A stretch of DNA of 64,000 bases from CAVVKW01 sp963749035 (GTDB taxonomy: Bacteria > Verrucomicrobiota > Verrucomicrobiia > Chthoniobacterales > JAATET01): contig CAVVKW010000004.1 of the NCBI GenBank assembly GCA_963749035.1, forward strand, positions 1,674,001 through 1,738,000, given 5' to 3'. The stretch's first letter is position 1. Each line of letters begins with the position of its first letter. The position numbers were made by a program, and so were the translations under genes. Of the stretch, positions 28,480 through 37,516 are shown in pieces. Under the pieces are notes generated by a model that did not search any database, was not told the DNA's origin, and saw only the letters and a list, made by a program, of their open reading frames with translations.

Positions 28480-28932
28480 ATGAAAAAATCCGACCGTGTC
28501 CAGGCTTTCATGGCGGCACTCGACTCCGATTCCAACGGCGACCGGCATCCCGCCTACGCGGGATACTTCACGTGCTTCAACCAAGGAGATTATTACGAAG
28601 CCCACGACGTCCTCGAACAGCTCTGGCTCGAAACGACCGGACCGGACTGGACCTACTACAAGGGGTTGATCCAACTCGCGGGCGCTTTCGTCCATCTTCG
28701 GCACCAATATCGGCATCCGGCTCACCGGATTCACGGCCGACGCCTGCCTCCAGCCGCGCGACTTTTCGACCTCGCCACGAAAAATTTGACCCCCTTCGCG
28801 CCTCGCCACCTCGGCTTTGACGTCAATTCCGCTCTCTGGCTCTCCCACGATCGCGCAACGGCCATTCGGCAGTCCGACTATTCGCTAAATCCATGGTCGC
28901 CCAACGATCTTCCGCAGCTTTCGCTGCGATGA
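28480..28932 (+). CDS. DUF309 domain protein
   Basis: A 150-residue soluble protein with the DUF309 core: FNQGDYYEAHDVLEQLW near residues 28-44, YYKGLIQLAGAFVHL, then a variable tail. The family is a small helical bundle of unknown function, common in bacteria. The ATG at 28480 follows a C-rich stretch without an obvious Shine-Dalgarno sequence. It is 73 bp upstream of the DUF5069 gene on the same strand. Confidence 0.85.
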   Translation: MKKSDRVQAFMAALDSDSNGDRHPAYAGYFTCFNQGDYYEAHDVLEQLWLETTGPDWTYYKGLIQLAGAFVHLRHQYRHPAHRIHGRRLPPAARLFDLATKNLTPFAPRHLGFDVNSALWLSHDRATAIRQSDYSLNPWSPNDLPQLSLR

Positions 28933-29005
28933 TTCACCAGGATTTCCGCGGAATAATGCGTCCGCCCCCGCCTCGTAAGCGTCGAGACTCTCAACCCACC
29001 GAACG

Positions 29006-29464
29006 ATGATGCCAAACTCCGAAAAACTCTCCGCCCTCGCCAAAGACCTCTCCACCGACGTCCCGCGCAGCCCTCGCGAAATGATCGGCGGCTACGTCAT
29101 CGCTGCCCGCACCCTCGACAAGTGCCGCGCCGCTGTCGCCGACACCCTCGCCGAATATCATTACGACTGCCCGCTCGATAACGTCTTCTTCGACTTTACC
29201 GGGATTACCGGTGACGCGTTCAAGGAATTCGTCGCCACCGGTGCCTCCGACGACGAGGTCGCCACTTGGATCCATCAAAACGCGAAGGATCGCGAACGGA
29301 TCGAGATCATCCAGTGGAACAACGGGCTTCGCGATAAGCGGATCAGCGAGATGGAGCCGAAGCTTCAGGGGTTCTTAGAGGACTACATTCCCGAGAACGT
29401 TCCGACGGGCCGTCCGGTTTACGTCTGGTTCGACGTTTACGATCTCGAGGAAGGCCGACTCTAG
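29006..29464 (+). CDS. DUF5069 domain protein
   Basis: A 152-residue soluble protein matching DUF5069, a small domain frequent in Verrucomicrobiota, Planctomycetota and cyanobacteria, with no established function. It shows the motifs SPREMIGGYVIAARTLDKCRA, FFDFTGI and a closing acidic WFDVYDLEEG. Two consecutive ATG codons (29006 and 29009) are possible starts. It lies 33 bp before the reductase/polyferredoxin fusion gene and may be co-transcribed with it. Confidence 0.85.
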   Translation: MMPNSEKLSALAKDLSTDVPRSPREMIGGYVIAARTLDKCRAAVADTLAEYHYDCPLDNVFFDFTGITGDAFKEFVATGASDDEVATWIHQNAKDRERIEIIQWNNGLRDKRISEMEPKLQGFLEDYIPENVPTGRPVYVWFDVYDLEEGRL

Positions 29465-29497
29465 CCGACCGACATCCCCCCTTCGCCCCACCCCATC

Positions 29498-31783
29498 ATG
29501 TCTGCCTCGACTTCGCGCAACCCGATCGCTCGCTATTACCATTGGCTTCACGGCCAGTGGCCGGCGGGCACCGTGGAGAAAGCTCCGCAGATGAACGGCG
29601 ACGGCTCCACGAACGTGCCGGGCGTTTACATCGTCGGCGATCTCACCGGCATTCCGCTGCTAAAATTCTCATCCGACACGGGAGCCAAAGTCATCGGCAC
29701 GATCACGGACGACTCCGATTTTTCGCCAGGAACCGGCGGCGATGGCGTGGTCGATGTCGCCATCATCGGCGCCGGAGTCTCCGGGCTGGCCGCGGCGATG
29801 GAAGCCGACAATCGCGGCCTCACCTACCAACTCTTCGAAGCCAAGCAGCCGTTCTCGACCGTCGTCGATTTCCCGAAGGGCAAACCCATCTACACCTACC
29901 CGACGGACATGACTCCCGCGGGGAACCTCCAGTTTTCCACGGAAGTGAAGGAAGACCTGCTCGACGAACTCAAGGGGTATCAGGAAAAAAGTGGGATCGA
30001 GACGACCGATGCCCGGATTGAGAAAATCGACCGCCGTCACGGCCAACTCGAACTCCACGACGCCGACGGCAACACCCACCGCGCCCAACGAGTCGTCGTC
30101 GCCATCGGTCGCAGCGGCAACTATCGCTCGCTCAGCGTTCCCGGTGAAGAGCTCGACAAGGTCCATCACCGATTGCACGACCCCAAGGATCTCGAAGGAA
30201 AAAACGTCCTCGTCGTGGGGGGTGGCGACTCCGCCATGGAGACCGCCATCGCGCTCGGCGACGCCGGTGCGACCGTCACCCTCAGCTATCGCAAACCCGA
30301 GTTCTCCCGGCCCAAACCCGAGAATGTCGAGAAGCTCGAGGCCCTCGGCGAAGGGGACTCGGTCACACTCGAGATGGAATCGAGCGTGAAGGAGATCCGC
30401 GACGACGAAGTCACGCTCGAGACCGCCGACGGCTCCGACCGCACCATCCCAAACGAAGCCGTTTACGCGATGATCGGACGAGAAGCTCCGCTCGATTTCT
30501 TCCGGCGCTCAGACCTGAAGATCAGCAACGACCGCAACGTGAAGTTCTGGATCACGCTCGTCGCCATCCTCACCGCCTTCACGTTCATCTACCAGTGGAA
30601 GAAGGGCGGGACGTGGTTGCCGATTTACGAATTCTTCAAAGAGCGGAATTGGTTCCCGTTCAACTTCGCCGAATGGTGGAACTCGCTGGGCAGCGGGTTC
30701 ACCGATCCTTCCAATCTTCTCGGAACGCTCAGCTTCTCCATTGGCGACCCCGGCTTCTACTACTCGCTCCTCTACTGCACTTTGATCGTCATATTCGGTT
30801 TCCGCCGGATCACGATGCGGCGGACGCCCTACATCACGCGGCAAACGACCGCCCTGGCGGCATTTCAGATCATCCCCCTTTTCCTCCTTCCTTACGTCTT
30901 GCTCCCGTGGGCCGGCCACAACGGCTGGTTCGACGCGGGAGTCGGCAAGTCCATCGCCGACGGACTCTTCCCCGCCGTCGATTACGGGAGTGGTCGGGAA
31001 TATTGGCGCGCCTTTGGACTGATCCTCGCCTGGCCGCTTTTCATCTGGAACGTTTTCACCGAGCAGCCTCTCTGGGCCTGGCTGGTCATCAGTCTCGTCC
31101 AGACATTCGTCATCATCCCGCTGATCATCTTCCGATGGGGCAAGGGCGCATACTGCGGGTTCGTGTGCTCGTGCGGGGCAATGGCCGAAACGCTCGGGGA
31201 TTCCCATCGCCACAAAATGCCGCACGGCCCGTTCTGGAACCGGCTGAACATGGTCGGCCAGGTCTTCCTCGGCTTTTCGTTTCTCATCTTCTTCGCCCGC
31301 CTCGCAGCTTGGATCTGGCCGGATTCGATCTTTGCAACCCTGTTCGCGCTTGGGCTCAATGGCTCGACCAGCGGCACCGTCATGCCGTGGAGCTACGCGT
31401 GGTTCGTCGATCTCCTCTGGGCGGGAATTCTGGGCTTCGGATTGTATTTTCATTTCTCCGGGCGAGTCTGGTGCCGATTCGCTTGCCCGCTCGCCGCGTT
31501 GATGCACATCTACACCCGGTTCACCCGCTTCCGGATTTTTGCCGACAAGAAGAAATGCATTTCGTGCAACGTCTGCACGTCGGTCTGCCACCAGGGCATC
31601 GACGTCATGAGTTTTGCCAACAAGGGCGAACCGATGGCCGATCCCGAGTGCGTTCGTTGCTCGGCTTGCGTTTACAACTGCCCGACTGGCGTGCTGGAAT
31701 TCGGCCGCTACAAAGCCGACGGCAAAATCGTCATGGACCGCGTGCCGGCTTCACCCGTTCTGATGGCCGAACGGGAGGAGTGA
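29498..31783 (+). CDS. Membrane flavin reductase-polyferredoxin fusion protein
   Basis: A 761-residue protein with two parts. Residues about 85-340 form a thioredoxin-reductase/YpdA-like flavin and pyridine-nucleotide fold: GAGVSG at 91-96 and GGGDSA at 241-246, without a CxxC redox pair. From about 350 come several membrane helices like those of NapH/NosR-type proteins, with CGFVCSCG and FACPLAAL segments. Two 4Fe-4S clusters follow at Cys687/690/693/697 and Cys718/721/724/728. A segment PGVYIVGDLTG (residues 41-51), normally near the C-terminus of this reductase fold, stands at the N-terminus instead. It probably passes electrons between NAD(P)H and a membrane carrier; the partner is unknown. 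It is followed after 3 nt by the glycosyltransferase fusion gene. Confidence 0.82.
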   Translation: MSASTSRNPIARYYHWLHGQWPAGTVEKAPQMNGDGSTNVPGVYIVGDLTGIPLLKFSSDTGAKVIGTITDDSDFSPGTGGDGVVDVAIIGAGVSGLAAAMEADNRGLTYQLFEAKQPFSTVVDFPKGKPIYTYPTDMTPAGNLQFSTEVKEDLLDELKGYQEKSGIETTDARIEKIDRRHGQLELHDADGNTHRAQRVVVAIGRSGNYRSLSVPGEELDKVHHRLHDPKDLEGKNVLVVGGGDSAMETAIALGDAGATVTLSYRKPEFSRPKPENVEKLEALGEGDSVTLEMESSVKEIRDDEVTLETADGSDRTIPNEAVYAMIGREAPLDFFRRSDLKISNDRNVKFWITLVAILTAFTFIYQWKKGGTWLPIYEFFKERNWFPFNFAEWWNSLGSGFTDPSNLLGTLSFSIGDPGFYYSLLYCTLIVIFGFRRITMRRTPYITRQTTALAAFQIIPLFLLPYVLLPWAGHNGWFDAGVGKSIADGLFPAVDYGSGREYWRAFGLILAWPLFIWNVFTEQPLWAWLVISLVQTFVIIPLIIFRWGKGAYCGFVCSCGAMAETLGDSHRHKMPHGPFWNRLNMVGQVFLGFSFLIFFARLAAWIWPDSIFATLFALGLNGSTSGTVMPWSYAWFVDLLWAGILGFGLYFHFSGRVWCRFACPLAALMHIYTRFTRFRIFADKKKCISCNVCTSVCHQGIDVMSFANKGEPMADPECVRCSACVYNCPTGVLEFGRYKADGKIVMDRVPASPVLMAEREE

Positions 31784-31789
31784 GCTTTG
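31773..31789 (+). promoter_or_regulatory. Shine-Dalgarno supporting a TTG start
   Basis: The purine run gggaggag (31773-31780), at the end of the reductase gene, lies 6 nt before the TTG at 31787. It is one of the best ribosome-binding sequences in the window and fixes the non-ATG start of the next gene. Confidence 0.6.
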
Positions 31790-33892
31790 GCAAACGAGAG
31801 GATTCCAGAGCCCGCACCGACCCCGTTACCTGACACCGATAAGCTCGTTGCCGTCATTCCCGCGTTCAACGAATCCGAAAGCGTCGGTGCCGTCGTTGAA
31901 GGTCTCCTCCAGCGAGGAATCACCCACGTTCGCGTGGTCGACAACGCGAGCACCGACGCGACCGCCCGTGTCGCCCGTGTAGCCGGCGCGGAAGTGATCT
32001 CGGAGCCGACGATGGGTTACGGACAGGCCTGTTTCACCGGGTGCCTCGACCTGCCGCCGTCCTGCGAATGGATCCTGTTTTGCGACGCGGATGGAAGTGA
32101 CGACCTCGACTCGATTCCTCGTCTTCTGGAACGTTCCGTCGACGCCGACTTCGTCCTCGGCGACCGACGCGCGACGGCCGAGGGACGTCAGCACATGACA
32201 CCGGTCCAGAATTTTGGAAACTGGCTGGCCCCCTCTCTTCTCAACCTCCTGTTTGGCGTCCGCTTTCACGATCTCGGCCCGCTCCGACTCATCCGCCGCT
32301 CCGCCTACGAAGCGCTCGACATGAAGGATCGGGGCTTCGGGTGGACCGTCGAAATGCAGGCTCGCGCGGCGCAACTCGGGGTGCGTTGCACCGAAGTCCC
32401 GGTTCCTTATCACGCTCGAAGCGCCGGACGGTCGAAAGTCTCGGGAACGATCAAAGGCTCCGTCCAAGCTGGCACCATCATTCTCACGACCATCGGGCGC
32501 TTTGCTGTCGACGTTTGGCAAAAACCAATCGCCGCGGTCGCCGCCATCCTCCTCATCGCTGGTGCGCTCCTCATGCTTCCCCACGGCGACTTCCGCGTCC
32601 CTGAGGCCACGCCCCGCTTTCTCATCGGCGCCGCCATCATGTCACTCGGGTTTGCCGTTAGCTGGGCACTGCGGTCGGTCGGCCTATTCGTCTTTTTCGG
32701 CGTCGCGATCGCCGCCCGCCTCGTCCTCCTGCCGATGGAACCCGGGGGCGACATTTGGCGCTACGTCTGGGAAGGCCTCGTGCAGAACGCCGGCGGCAAT
32801 CCTTACACCCTCCCACCAAACTCCCCGGAGCTCGTTCACCTTCGCCCCGATTGGTGGAGCAAAATCAACCACCCCTCGATCACCGCGATCTACCCCCCGT
32901 TCACCGAGCTTGTCTTCCGCGTCCTCGCCTTCTTTTCCCCGACCGCCCTCGCTTTCAAGTTCGCCATCATCGCCGCGGACCTCGGCATCGTCACGCTCCT
33001 CTGGCGCCGATTCGGCAATGCCGCGCTGATCTACGCCTGGAATCCTCTGGTGATCTACATCTGCGCCGGAGGGGCGCACTTCGATAGTCTGTTTCTCGCT
33101 CCACTCGTTGCCGGTTGGCTGCTGTTCGATTCCGCGACCACCGAACGAGGTCGTGTCATTGCCTGTGCGCTGATCGGCCTGTCCGTTGCCCTGAAATACC
33201 TCTCCGCGCCCATCGCCGCCTACGCCATTCTCACGGTCTGGCGCCGGGACGGTTGGCACTCGGCGTTCCTCGCGGCGACGCTCGCCGGTCTGCCGCTGCT
33301 CGGATCCATCGGCTTCTTCTGGGGTGCCTTCGGCATCCACCCACTCAGCCCGGCAGAGTTCAGCCAGCTCGCCCGCAGTGCCGAGCTGATTCCCCGCCTC
33401 GTCGAGGAACATTGGCCGAAGACGATCAAGCAGAACTCGCTGTTCGTCGCGCCTTTTGCGGCCATCATTCTCTGGCGGCTCTTCCGAGCACGATCTCTCC
33501 GAGCCTTCAGCGAGGAAGCCTTGCTCACGACCTACGTTCTCTCACCCGTCGTCCACGCGTGGTATTTCACGTGGTCGCTTCCGTTTGCCGTTGCGTCTCG
33601 AAACCTCGGCCTCCGCTTCGTCAGCATTTCCGCGTTCGTTTATTTCATTCTGGAGTATCGCCAGGCGACGTCCGCTACGGCGTGGCGACAGACTCCGGCT
33701 GAAGCGGCGTGGCTGTGGGCTCCGCTTCTTCTGGGATTTGCATGGTCCCGTTGGCGAGAGCGCGCTGCCAGGCACCGAGCTGATCGACGTCCTCCAACGC
33801 CGGTTCCAGCGACCGCAGCGTCAGGCCCGCAGTCAAACACTGCCGCACCGTCTGAAGATGCACCTTCGGCGTACTCCAATCGATATCGATGA
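31787..33892 (+). CDS. GT2 (polyprenyl-phosphate glycosyltransferase) fused to GT-C/GT87-like membrane domain
   Basis: A 701-residue fusion starting at TTG. Residues about 18-240 are a GT-A glycosyltransferase of the dolichyl-/undecaprenyl-phosphate sugar synthase kind (VIPAFNESESVG, FCDADGSDD, a DLGPLRLIRR motif). From about 240 to 665 are 10 or more hydrophobic segments with a GGDIWRYVWEGL motif and a GGNPYTLPP segment, typical of GT-C lipid-linked-sugar transferases (GT87/mannosyltransferase-like). One polypeptide could therefore both make and use a lipid-linked sugar (inference). The C-terminal 35 residues are Pro/Ala/Ser-rich. The last 218 bp lie opposite the 3' end of the DUF2064 gene. 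Confidence 0.82.
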   Translation: MANERIPEPAPTPLPDTDKLVAVIPAFNESESVGAVVEGLLQRGITHVRVVDNASTDATARVARVAGAEVISEPTMGYGQACFTGCLDLPPSCEWILFCDADGSDDLDSIPRLLERSVDADFVLGDRRATAEGRQHMTPVQNFGNWLAPSLLNLLFGVRFHDLGPLRLIRRSAYEALDMKDRGFGWTVEMQARAAQLGVRCTEVPVPYHARSAGRSKVSGTIKGSVQAGTIILTTIGRFAVDVWQKPIAAVAAILLIAGALLMLPHGDFRVPEATPRFLIGAAIMSLGFAVSWALRSVGLFVFFGVAIAARLVLLPMEPGGDIWRYVWEGLVQNAGGNPYTLPPNSPELVHLRPDWWSKINHPSITAIYPPFTELVFRVLAFFSPTALAFKFAIIAADLGIVTLLWRRFGNAALIYAWNPLVIYICAGGAHFDSLFLAPLVAGWLLFDSATTERGRVIACALIGLSVALKYLSAPIAAYAILTVWRRDGWHSAFLAATLAGLPLLGSIGFFWGAFGIHPLSPAEFSQLARSAELIPRLVEEHWPKTIKQNSLFVAPFAAIILWRLFRARSLRAFSEEALLTTYVLSPVVHAWYFTWSLPFAVASRNLGLRFVSISAFVYFILEYRQATSATAWRQTPAEAAWLWAPLLLGFAWSRWRERAARHRADRRPPTPVPATAASGPQSNTAAPSEDAPSAYSNRYR

Positions 33893-34349
33893 AGACCTCC
33901 GGGTAATTCGAAGAAAGGCCGATCAACACGTAGCCCCCGTCGACCGCCGGCACCAGACAGACATCCCGCTCTCTGAGGGACTGCGCGCACTCTTCCAGTA
34001 GCTTGATCGAAAGGTAGGGACAATCGCCGCCGATAATCAAAAGCGGACCCGCGTCCCGATCGAAATGGTGAGCCGCCGCGTGACGCAGACGCGCTCCGAG
34101 ATCGCCATCGCACTGCGGGACAAATGCCGGCCTTTCGCCCAAGAAGGATTGCATCCTCGGAAGCGCCTCCGCCGGCGAATAGTGCACCACGACGTTCCAC
34201 TTGACTGGAATCTGCGTCAAGACCTGCCGGACGAGCCGCTTGTAGATCGTCGTCGCCGTGTCGTTCCCGACCTGATTTGCCAGCCGGGTTTTCACGGTGC
34301 CTGGAATCGGCGCTTTCAGCAGGAGGGCAACGGTCGGTAACGATGTCAT
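33675..34349 (-). CDS. DUF2064 / TIGR04282-family glycosyltransferase-like protein
   Basis: A 224-residue protein of the DUF2064 family (nucleotide-diphospho-sugar transferase fold). It shows LLKAPIPGTVKTRL at the N-terminus, a central LLIIGGDCPYL motif with the metal-binding Asp, and PAVDGGYVLIGL. The family is often named for arsenosugar biosynthesis clusters, but no arsS or arsM is nearby, so that role is not supported here. Its ATG overlaps the TGA of the DUF4230 gene (ATGA), so the two are coupled. Its 3' 218 bp are antisense to the glycosyltransferase fusion gene; conserved motifs lie mostly outside the shared part. Confidence 0.83.
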   Translation of the reverse strand: MTSLPTVALLLKAPIPGTVKTRLANQVGNDTATTIYKRLVRQVLTQIPVKWNVVVHYSPAEALPRMQSFLGERPAFVPQCDGDLGARLRHAAAHHFDRDAGPLLIIGGDCPYLSIKLLEECAQSLRERDVCLVPAVDGGYVLIGLSSNYPEVFIDIDWSTPKVHLQTVRQCLTAGLTLRSLEPALEDVDQLGAWQRALANGTMQIPEEAEPTATPLQPESVATP

Positions 34350-35029
34350 TGTAGCGGCGTGGGTGCGGGATCAAATGACACCTGCCGTCCCTCACTGGCA
34401 AGGATGCTCTCCAGCCGCGCCTCCGCCGAAGCGCGAGCCTGGATCAGAAGATCCGAATCTGCCGCGTGAAGAACGGCACGATCTCGCAGCGTGTCGATCG
34501 CGTTCTCCCGGTCAGCCCTTGTCAGCTGATTGATCCACCCGTCTTCGTCCACCAGAATCCGCACATCGACGAGGTCGATCCCGATCACCTCAGCCGGAGG
34601 CAGCGTCGCCGCGACGGTGCCAGAATCTGGATCGACTCGAATCACAAACGGCTTCGATAGATCGAACCCGGCGCGAATGATGAAGTCCCCCTCCACGACG
34701 ATCCGCTTCGTACTGCCAAGCCACCGGTGTTCATAGCTGTGAGTTTCCGTCAGCGGACGCTCGACCGTCACCAGCTTCGCCACCGTCACGTCCTGCTTCA
34801 CGATCGTTCGATTATCCACCATCACCGTCGGCTCGAACTGCATCGCATCGCGAATCTCCGCCCCGACTTCCTTGGCGATCCCAACCGCTCGCTCCGCCGC
34901 CGTCGCGGGAGTCTCGATGACAAACCACCGGACGGTCCATGCCGCCGCGAGAAGGAAAGCGATCAAACACGCTGTCAGGACGACCGCGAACCGGCTGGCA
35001 CCACCCTGATTCGTTACCATCACTCGCAT
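34346..35029 (-). CDS. DUF4230 membrane-anchored protein
   Basis: About 227 residues with one N-terminal membrane helix (around residues 14-36) and a periplasmic DUF4230 domain (KLVTVERPL, then a FIIRAGFDLSK segment and alternating strands). The family function is unknown. The ATG at 35029 is chosen because it keeps the helix near the N-terminus; a second ATG at 35020 is possible, and the frame remains open farther upstream without useful sequence. It is the first gene of a pair with DUF2064, joined by a 4-nt overlap, and is divergent from the DUF3592-like gene. Confidence 0.8.
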   Translation of the reverse strand: MRVMVTNQGGASRFAVVLTACLIAFLLAAAWTVRWFVIETPATAAERAVGIAKEVGAEIRDAMQFEPTVMVDNRTIVKQDVTVAKLVTVERPLTETHSYEHRWLGSTKRIVVEGDFIIRAGFDLSKPFVIRVDPDSGTVAATLPPAEVIGIDLVDVRILVDEDGWINQLTRADRENAIDTLRDRAVLHAADSDLLIQARASAEARLESILASEGRQVSFDPAPTPLQ

Positions 35030-35197
35030 CGGACCGAAGTTAGCTCGTCCCTGCCTCGGGGCAATCGCCCAGTTCTTTACCGCGACAATCACGGGAAACT
35101 TTCGCCGCGAGGTTTCGCCGCGAGACACGCGGGTTTACTTCATTGCCAGCCTGACATTTATCTTGTCGAACCAGATCCCTTCGACTTCCCTGACGTC

Positions 35198-35593
35198 GTG
35201 GAAAGCATATCGTTGGCAACAGGAACCGCCGGTGCGGCGGCAGTCGTCGGCTTGTTGTGGTTCGTTTATAACTACGTCCGGCTGGTGCGGTTCGAGCGGA
35301 CAACCGGCTCCATCGTGGAATACGTGGCGCAAAAATCCGAAAATGGCCTGACCCTTTGGCGGATGGTCTTCGAATTCCAGGCCCGAGATCAGAAGCGCTA
35401 CACGATTAACAGTTCCGCCGCGTTTTTCCCGCGGCCCATCGAACCCGTTGGCTCACCAGTCCAGATCAAGTATCCGCCCTCTCGCCCGACGAAAGCGGAT
35501 CTGTTCGAAGAAAACACGACGTGGTTTCTCCCCATCACGCTCCTCCTCAGCGGGTGCGCCGTCGTTCTCTATCAGCTCGTTCACACCGTCTGA
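35198..35593 (+). CDS. DUF3592-like small membrane protein
   Basis: About 131 residues with a hydrophobic helix at each end (TGAAAVVGLLWFVYNYV and FLPITLLLSGCAVVLY). Between them lies a beta-rich segment with TGSIVEYVAQ, FEFQARDQKRY, VGSPVQIKYPPSRP, the typical pattern of DUF3592 proteins. The function is unknown. No ATG is suitably placed; the GTG at 35198 (or TTG at 35213) gives a sensible N-terminus, while the longer open frame upstream has non-protein-like composition. The gene converges on the transglutaminase-like gene with 15 bp between stop codons. Confidence 0.65.
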   Translation: MESISLATGTAGAAAVVGLLWFVYNYVRLVRFERTTGSIVEYVAQKSENGLTLWRMVFEFQARDQKRYTINSSAAFFPRPIEPVGSPVQIKYPPSRPTKADLFEENTTWFLPITLLLSGCAVVLYQLVHTV

Positions 35594-35608
35594 CCGGCTC
35601 ACCACCCC

Positions 35609-37516
35609 TCACCACCCGCTGACCGGCTGCTCAGTCGCCACGTCGCGTCCCGTCAACGCCCCGTCTGCTTTGACGTGACGGTTCTGAAGAGCCGTTGCCG
35701 TAGGTAGGTTGTCGCCCGGGGGCAATCTCGCGAGGGAAGATGGCACCGAAAGCGACTGGTCCGCTTTCGCAATCAAGCGGTAGAACCGGCGGATCGGGAC
35801 GATCGCAAACCCCCGCTGCCCGTCGACTTCGTTCAGCAGATTTTTATTCGGACGATCCTCGACGACGCGATTGTCTTCGATCCGGACGGGCTCTCGATCC
35901 GCGTAGGCCTGAGGGAGGAAATCGAGGCGGTTCGATCCGTAGATCAGCAGACTGCCATCCTGCTTCTCGAAGGTGATCTCGGCAACTCCCCCCGACGCGA
36001 GCAGGACACCGGTGATCTCCGGTCGCGTCGGCTTCCGAACGTTAAACGTCACCGGTTCGCTCCAGTCTCCCCAAACGCCATCGCGACGGATCCTGGCTCG
36101 AAAATAATACTTCTTCCCGGGGTTCAGGAACGTTCGATCCAGCCGGGACGACAGTCGGACCACGGGTTCGAATTTCCCGACCGTATCAAAATTCGGCGGG
36201 ACGACCGTGAATCCAAGGTTGTCCGACACCTGCCACCAGACCTTCTCGGCTGGGCCCGAGATCCGGAACGTGGGAATGTGGTTCTCGAAAATCGCGTCCG
36301 CCACGACCGTCGCTGGCTCGACTTCCACCAGCGTCCCGGCCTCCGCATTCAGCGCGAAGCTGACGCGAAGCTCGCTCTGGCTTTCAAGCGTGTTCGAGCC
36401 GGAACGCAAACCCGGAATGGCGCCCCTCGCAGCCTGACAAATCAACGTGGCACGATCGCCATCCGGCAGATCGATCTGCAAGATCGGCTCCGCGCCCGGT
36501 TCGGCAATCTTCACCTCACCGGCAGCTGTCTGAACCGAGAGAATCGGAAACGGTGACCGCAGCGCCGTCCCCGACTTCCGCCGGGCTGCGAGATCGACCG
36601 CGAACTCCCCCACCCGCGTCGCTCCGATCAACGTGGAATCCTGGGCGAGACCTTTCGTTTTCGCCACGACCGCCTCCGGCTCGCGACCGGGGAAAAACGT
36701 CAACGTCTCAGTGGGCAGCATGGTCCACTCCGTTGGAGCCGGATCTCCCTTCACCCGGAAATTTTTCTGATCTCTCAAGTCGGCAAACCCAAATCGCGCC
36801 GTGTTCAAATAAGCTGCGTCAGACGACCACGTCGCTTGGCGCCCATAGACCTTCGTTCGCAAAACCGGGAAGGGGTCGCTCAGAATATCGGCCTCACTGA
36901 CCGGCGTAACGTTGTCGAGTCCGAGGTAAAACGTGTTTTGGTCGCCATCGATCAGCGTCCAGCCATCGGCAAACTTGAACTCACCCGCGGAATGTCCGCT
37001 CACGCGGGCAAACCGCATCTCGATCCCAGCCGGCGCCACCAAGCGTCCCAGAGCACGCGCGTCGTCTCCACAGAAGGTCGCCCCGATGGACCTAAGCACC
37101 TCGACTGCATCCCGATTCCCGCGCAAGTCCGTGGTGCCGTGGACTCTCCTGGCCGTCCACGCGTTGTAAAGCGCCGGAGCGCCCAGTGACTCCTTCGGCA
37201 ACCCGAGGAACTCGAGTGGATCGTTCATCGTGAGGAACGGCTTCCCATCGACGCGGAGAACGGGAGACTTGATTGGGGTGTCTCCGACGTTTTCGACCGT
37301 GACCCGGGTGACGACTTGGGCGACCGGTCGCTCCGAAAGAAAGTAGCCAGGAGGGTCCGCAAGATCCGTGTCGTCCACCTTCAAATCGAGGATCGCTTCG
37401 GCCTTCGTCCCCGGTCCGACATCGACAGACAGCACGCTGTCTTGCGCGGCGACCACCGTCGCGGCGAACAGGACGACGGCAGCCCCACCACGAATGGCGT
37501 CCGTCGGAAGCTTCAC
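35609..37516 (-). CDS. Secreted transglutaminase-like protein with beta-domain C-terminus
   Basis: A 635-residue exported protein with a signal peptide (about residues 1-24, VLFAATVVAAQ). Residues about 115-200 form a transglutaminase-like core: Cys149 in TFCGDDARALGRLV, His175 in SGHSAGEF and Asp190 in WTLIDGD, spaced and embedded as in bacterial transglutaminase/protease-like domains. A large beta-rich region and a fibronectin III-like domain (around 440-490, RARIRRDGVWGDWSEP) follow. The fold could cleave or cross-link proteins or peptidoglycan peptides, but the substrate is unknown. Its start is GTG, overlapping the TGA of the S41-like gene, so the two are coupled and probably act together in the envelope. 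Confidence 0.7.
   Translation of the reverse strand: MKLPTDAIRGGAAVVLFAATVVAAQDSVLSVDVGPGTKAEAILDLKVDDTDLADPPGYFLSERPVAQVVTRVTVENVGDTPIKSPVLRVDGKPFLTMNDPLEFLGLPKESLGAPALYNAWTARRVHGTTDLRGNRDAVEVLRSIGATFCGDDARALGRLVAPAGIEMRFARVSGHSAGEFKFADGWTLIDGDQNTFYLGLDNVTPVSEADILSDPFPVLRTKVYGRQATWSSDAAYLNTARFGFADLRDQKNFRVKGDPAPTEWTMLPTETLTFFPGREPEAVVAKTKGLAQDSTLIGATRVGEFAVDLAARRKSGTALRSPFPILSVQTAAGEVKIAEPGAEPILQIDLPDGDRATLICQAARGAIPGLRSGSNTLESQSELRVSFALNAEAGTLVEVEPATVVADAIFENHIPTFRISGPAEKVWWQVSDNLGFTVVPPNFDTVGKFEPVVRLSSRLDRTFLNPGKKYYFRARIRRDGVWGDWSEPVTFNVRKPTRPEITGVLLASGGVAEITFEKQDGSLLIYGSNRLDFLPQAYADREPVRIEDNRVVEDRPNKNLLNEVDGQRGFAIVPIRRFYRLIAKADQSLSVPSSLARLPPGDNLPTATALQNRHVKADGALTGRDVATEQPVSGW

Noticed and set aside
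30509..31591. Minus-strand reading frame of 360 codons
   Set aside because: Antisense to the membrane and iron-sulfur part of the reductase fusion; product is highly charged and not protein-like.
33675..34349. Arsenosugar biosynthesis role for the DUF2064 gene
   Set aside because: The family name suggests it, but no arsS, arsM or other arsenic gene is in the window.
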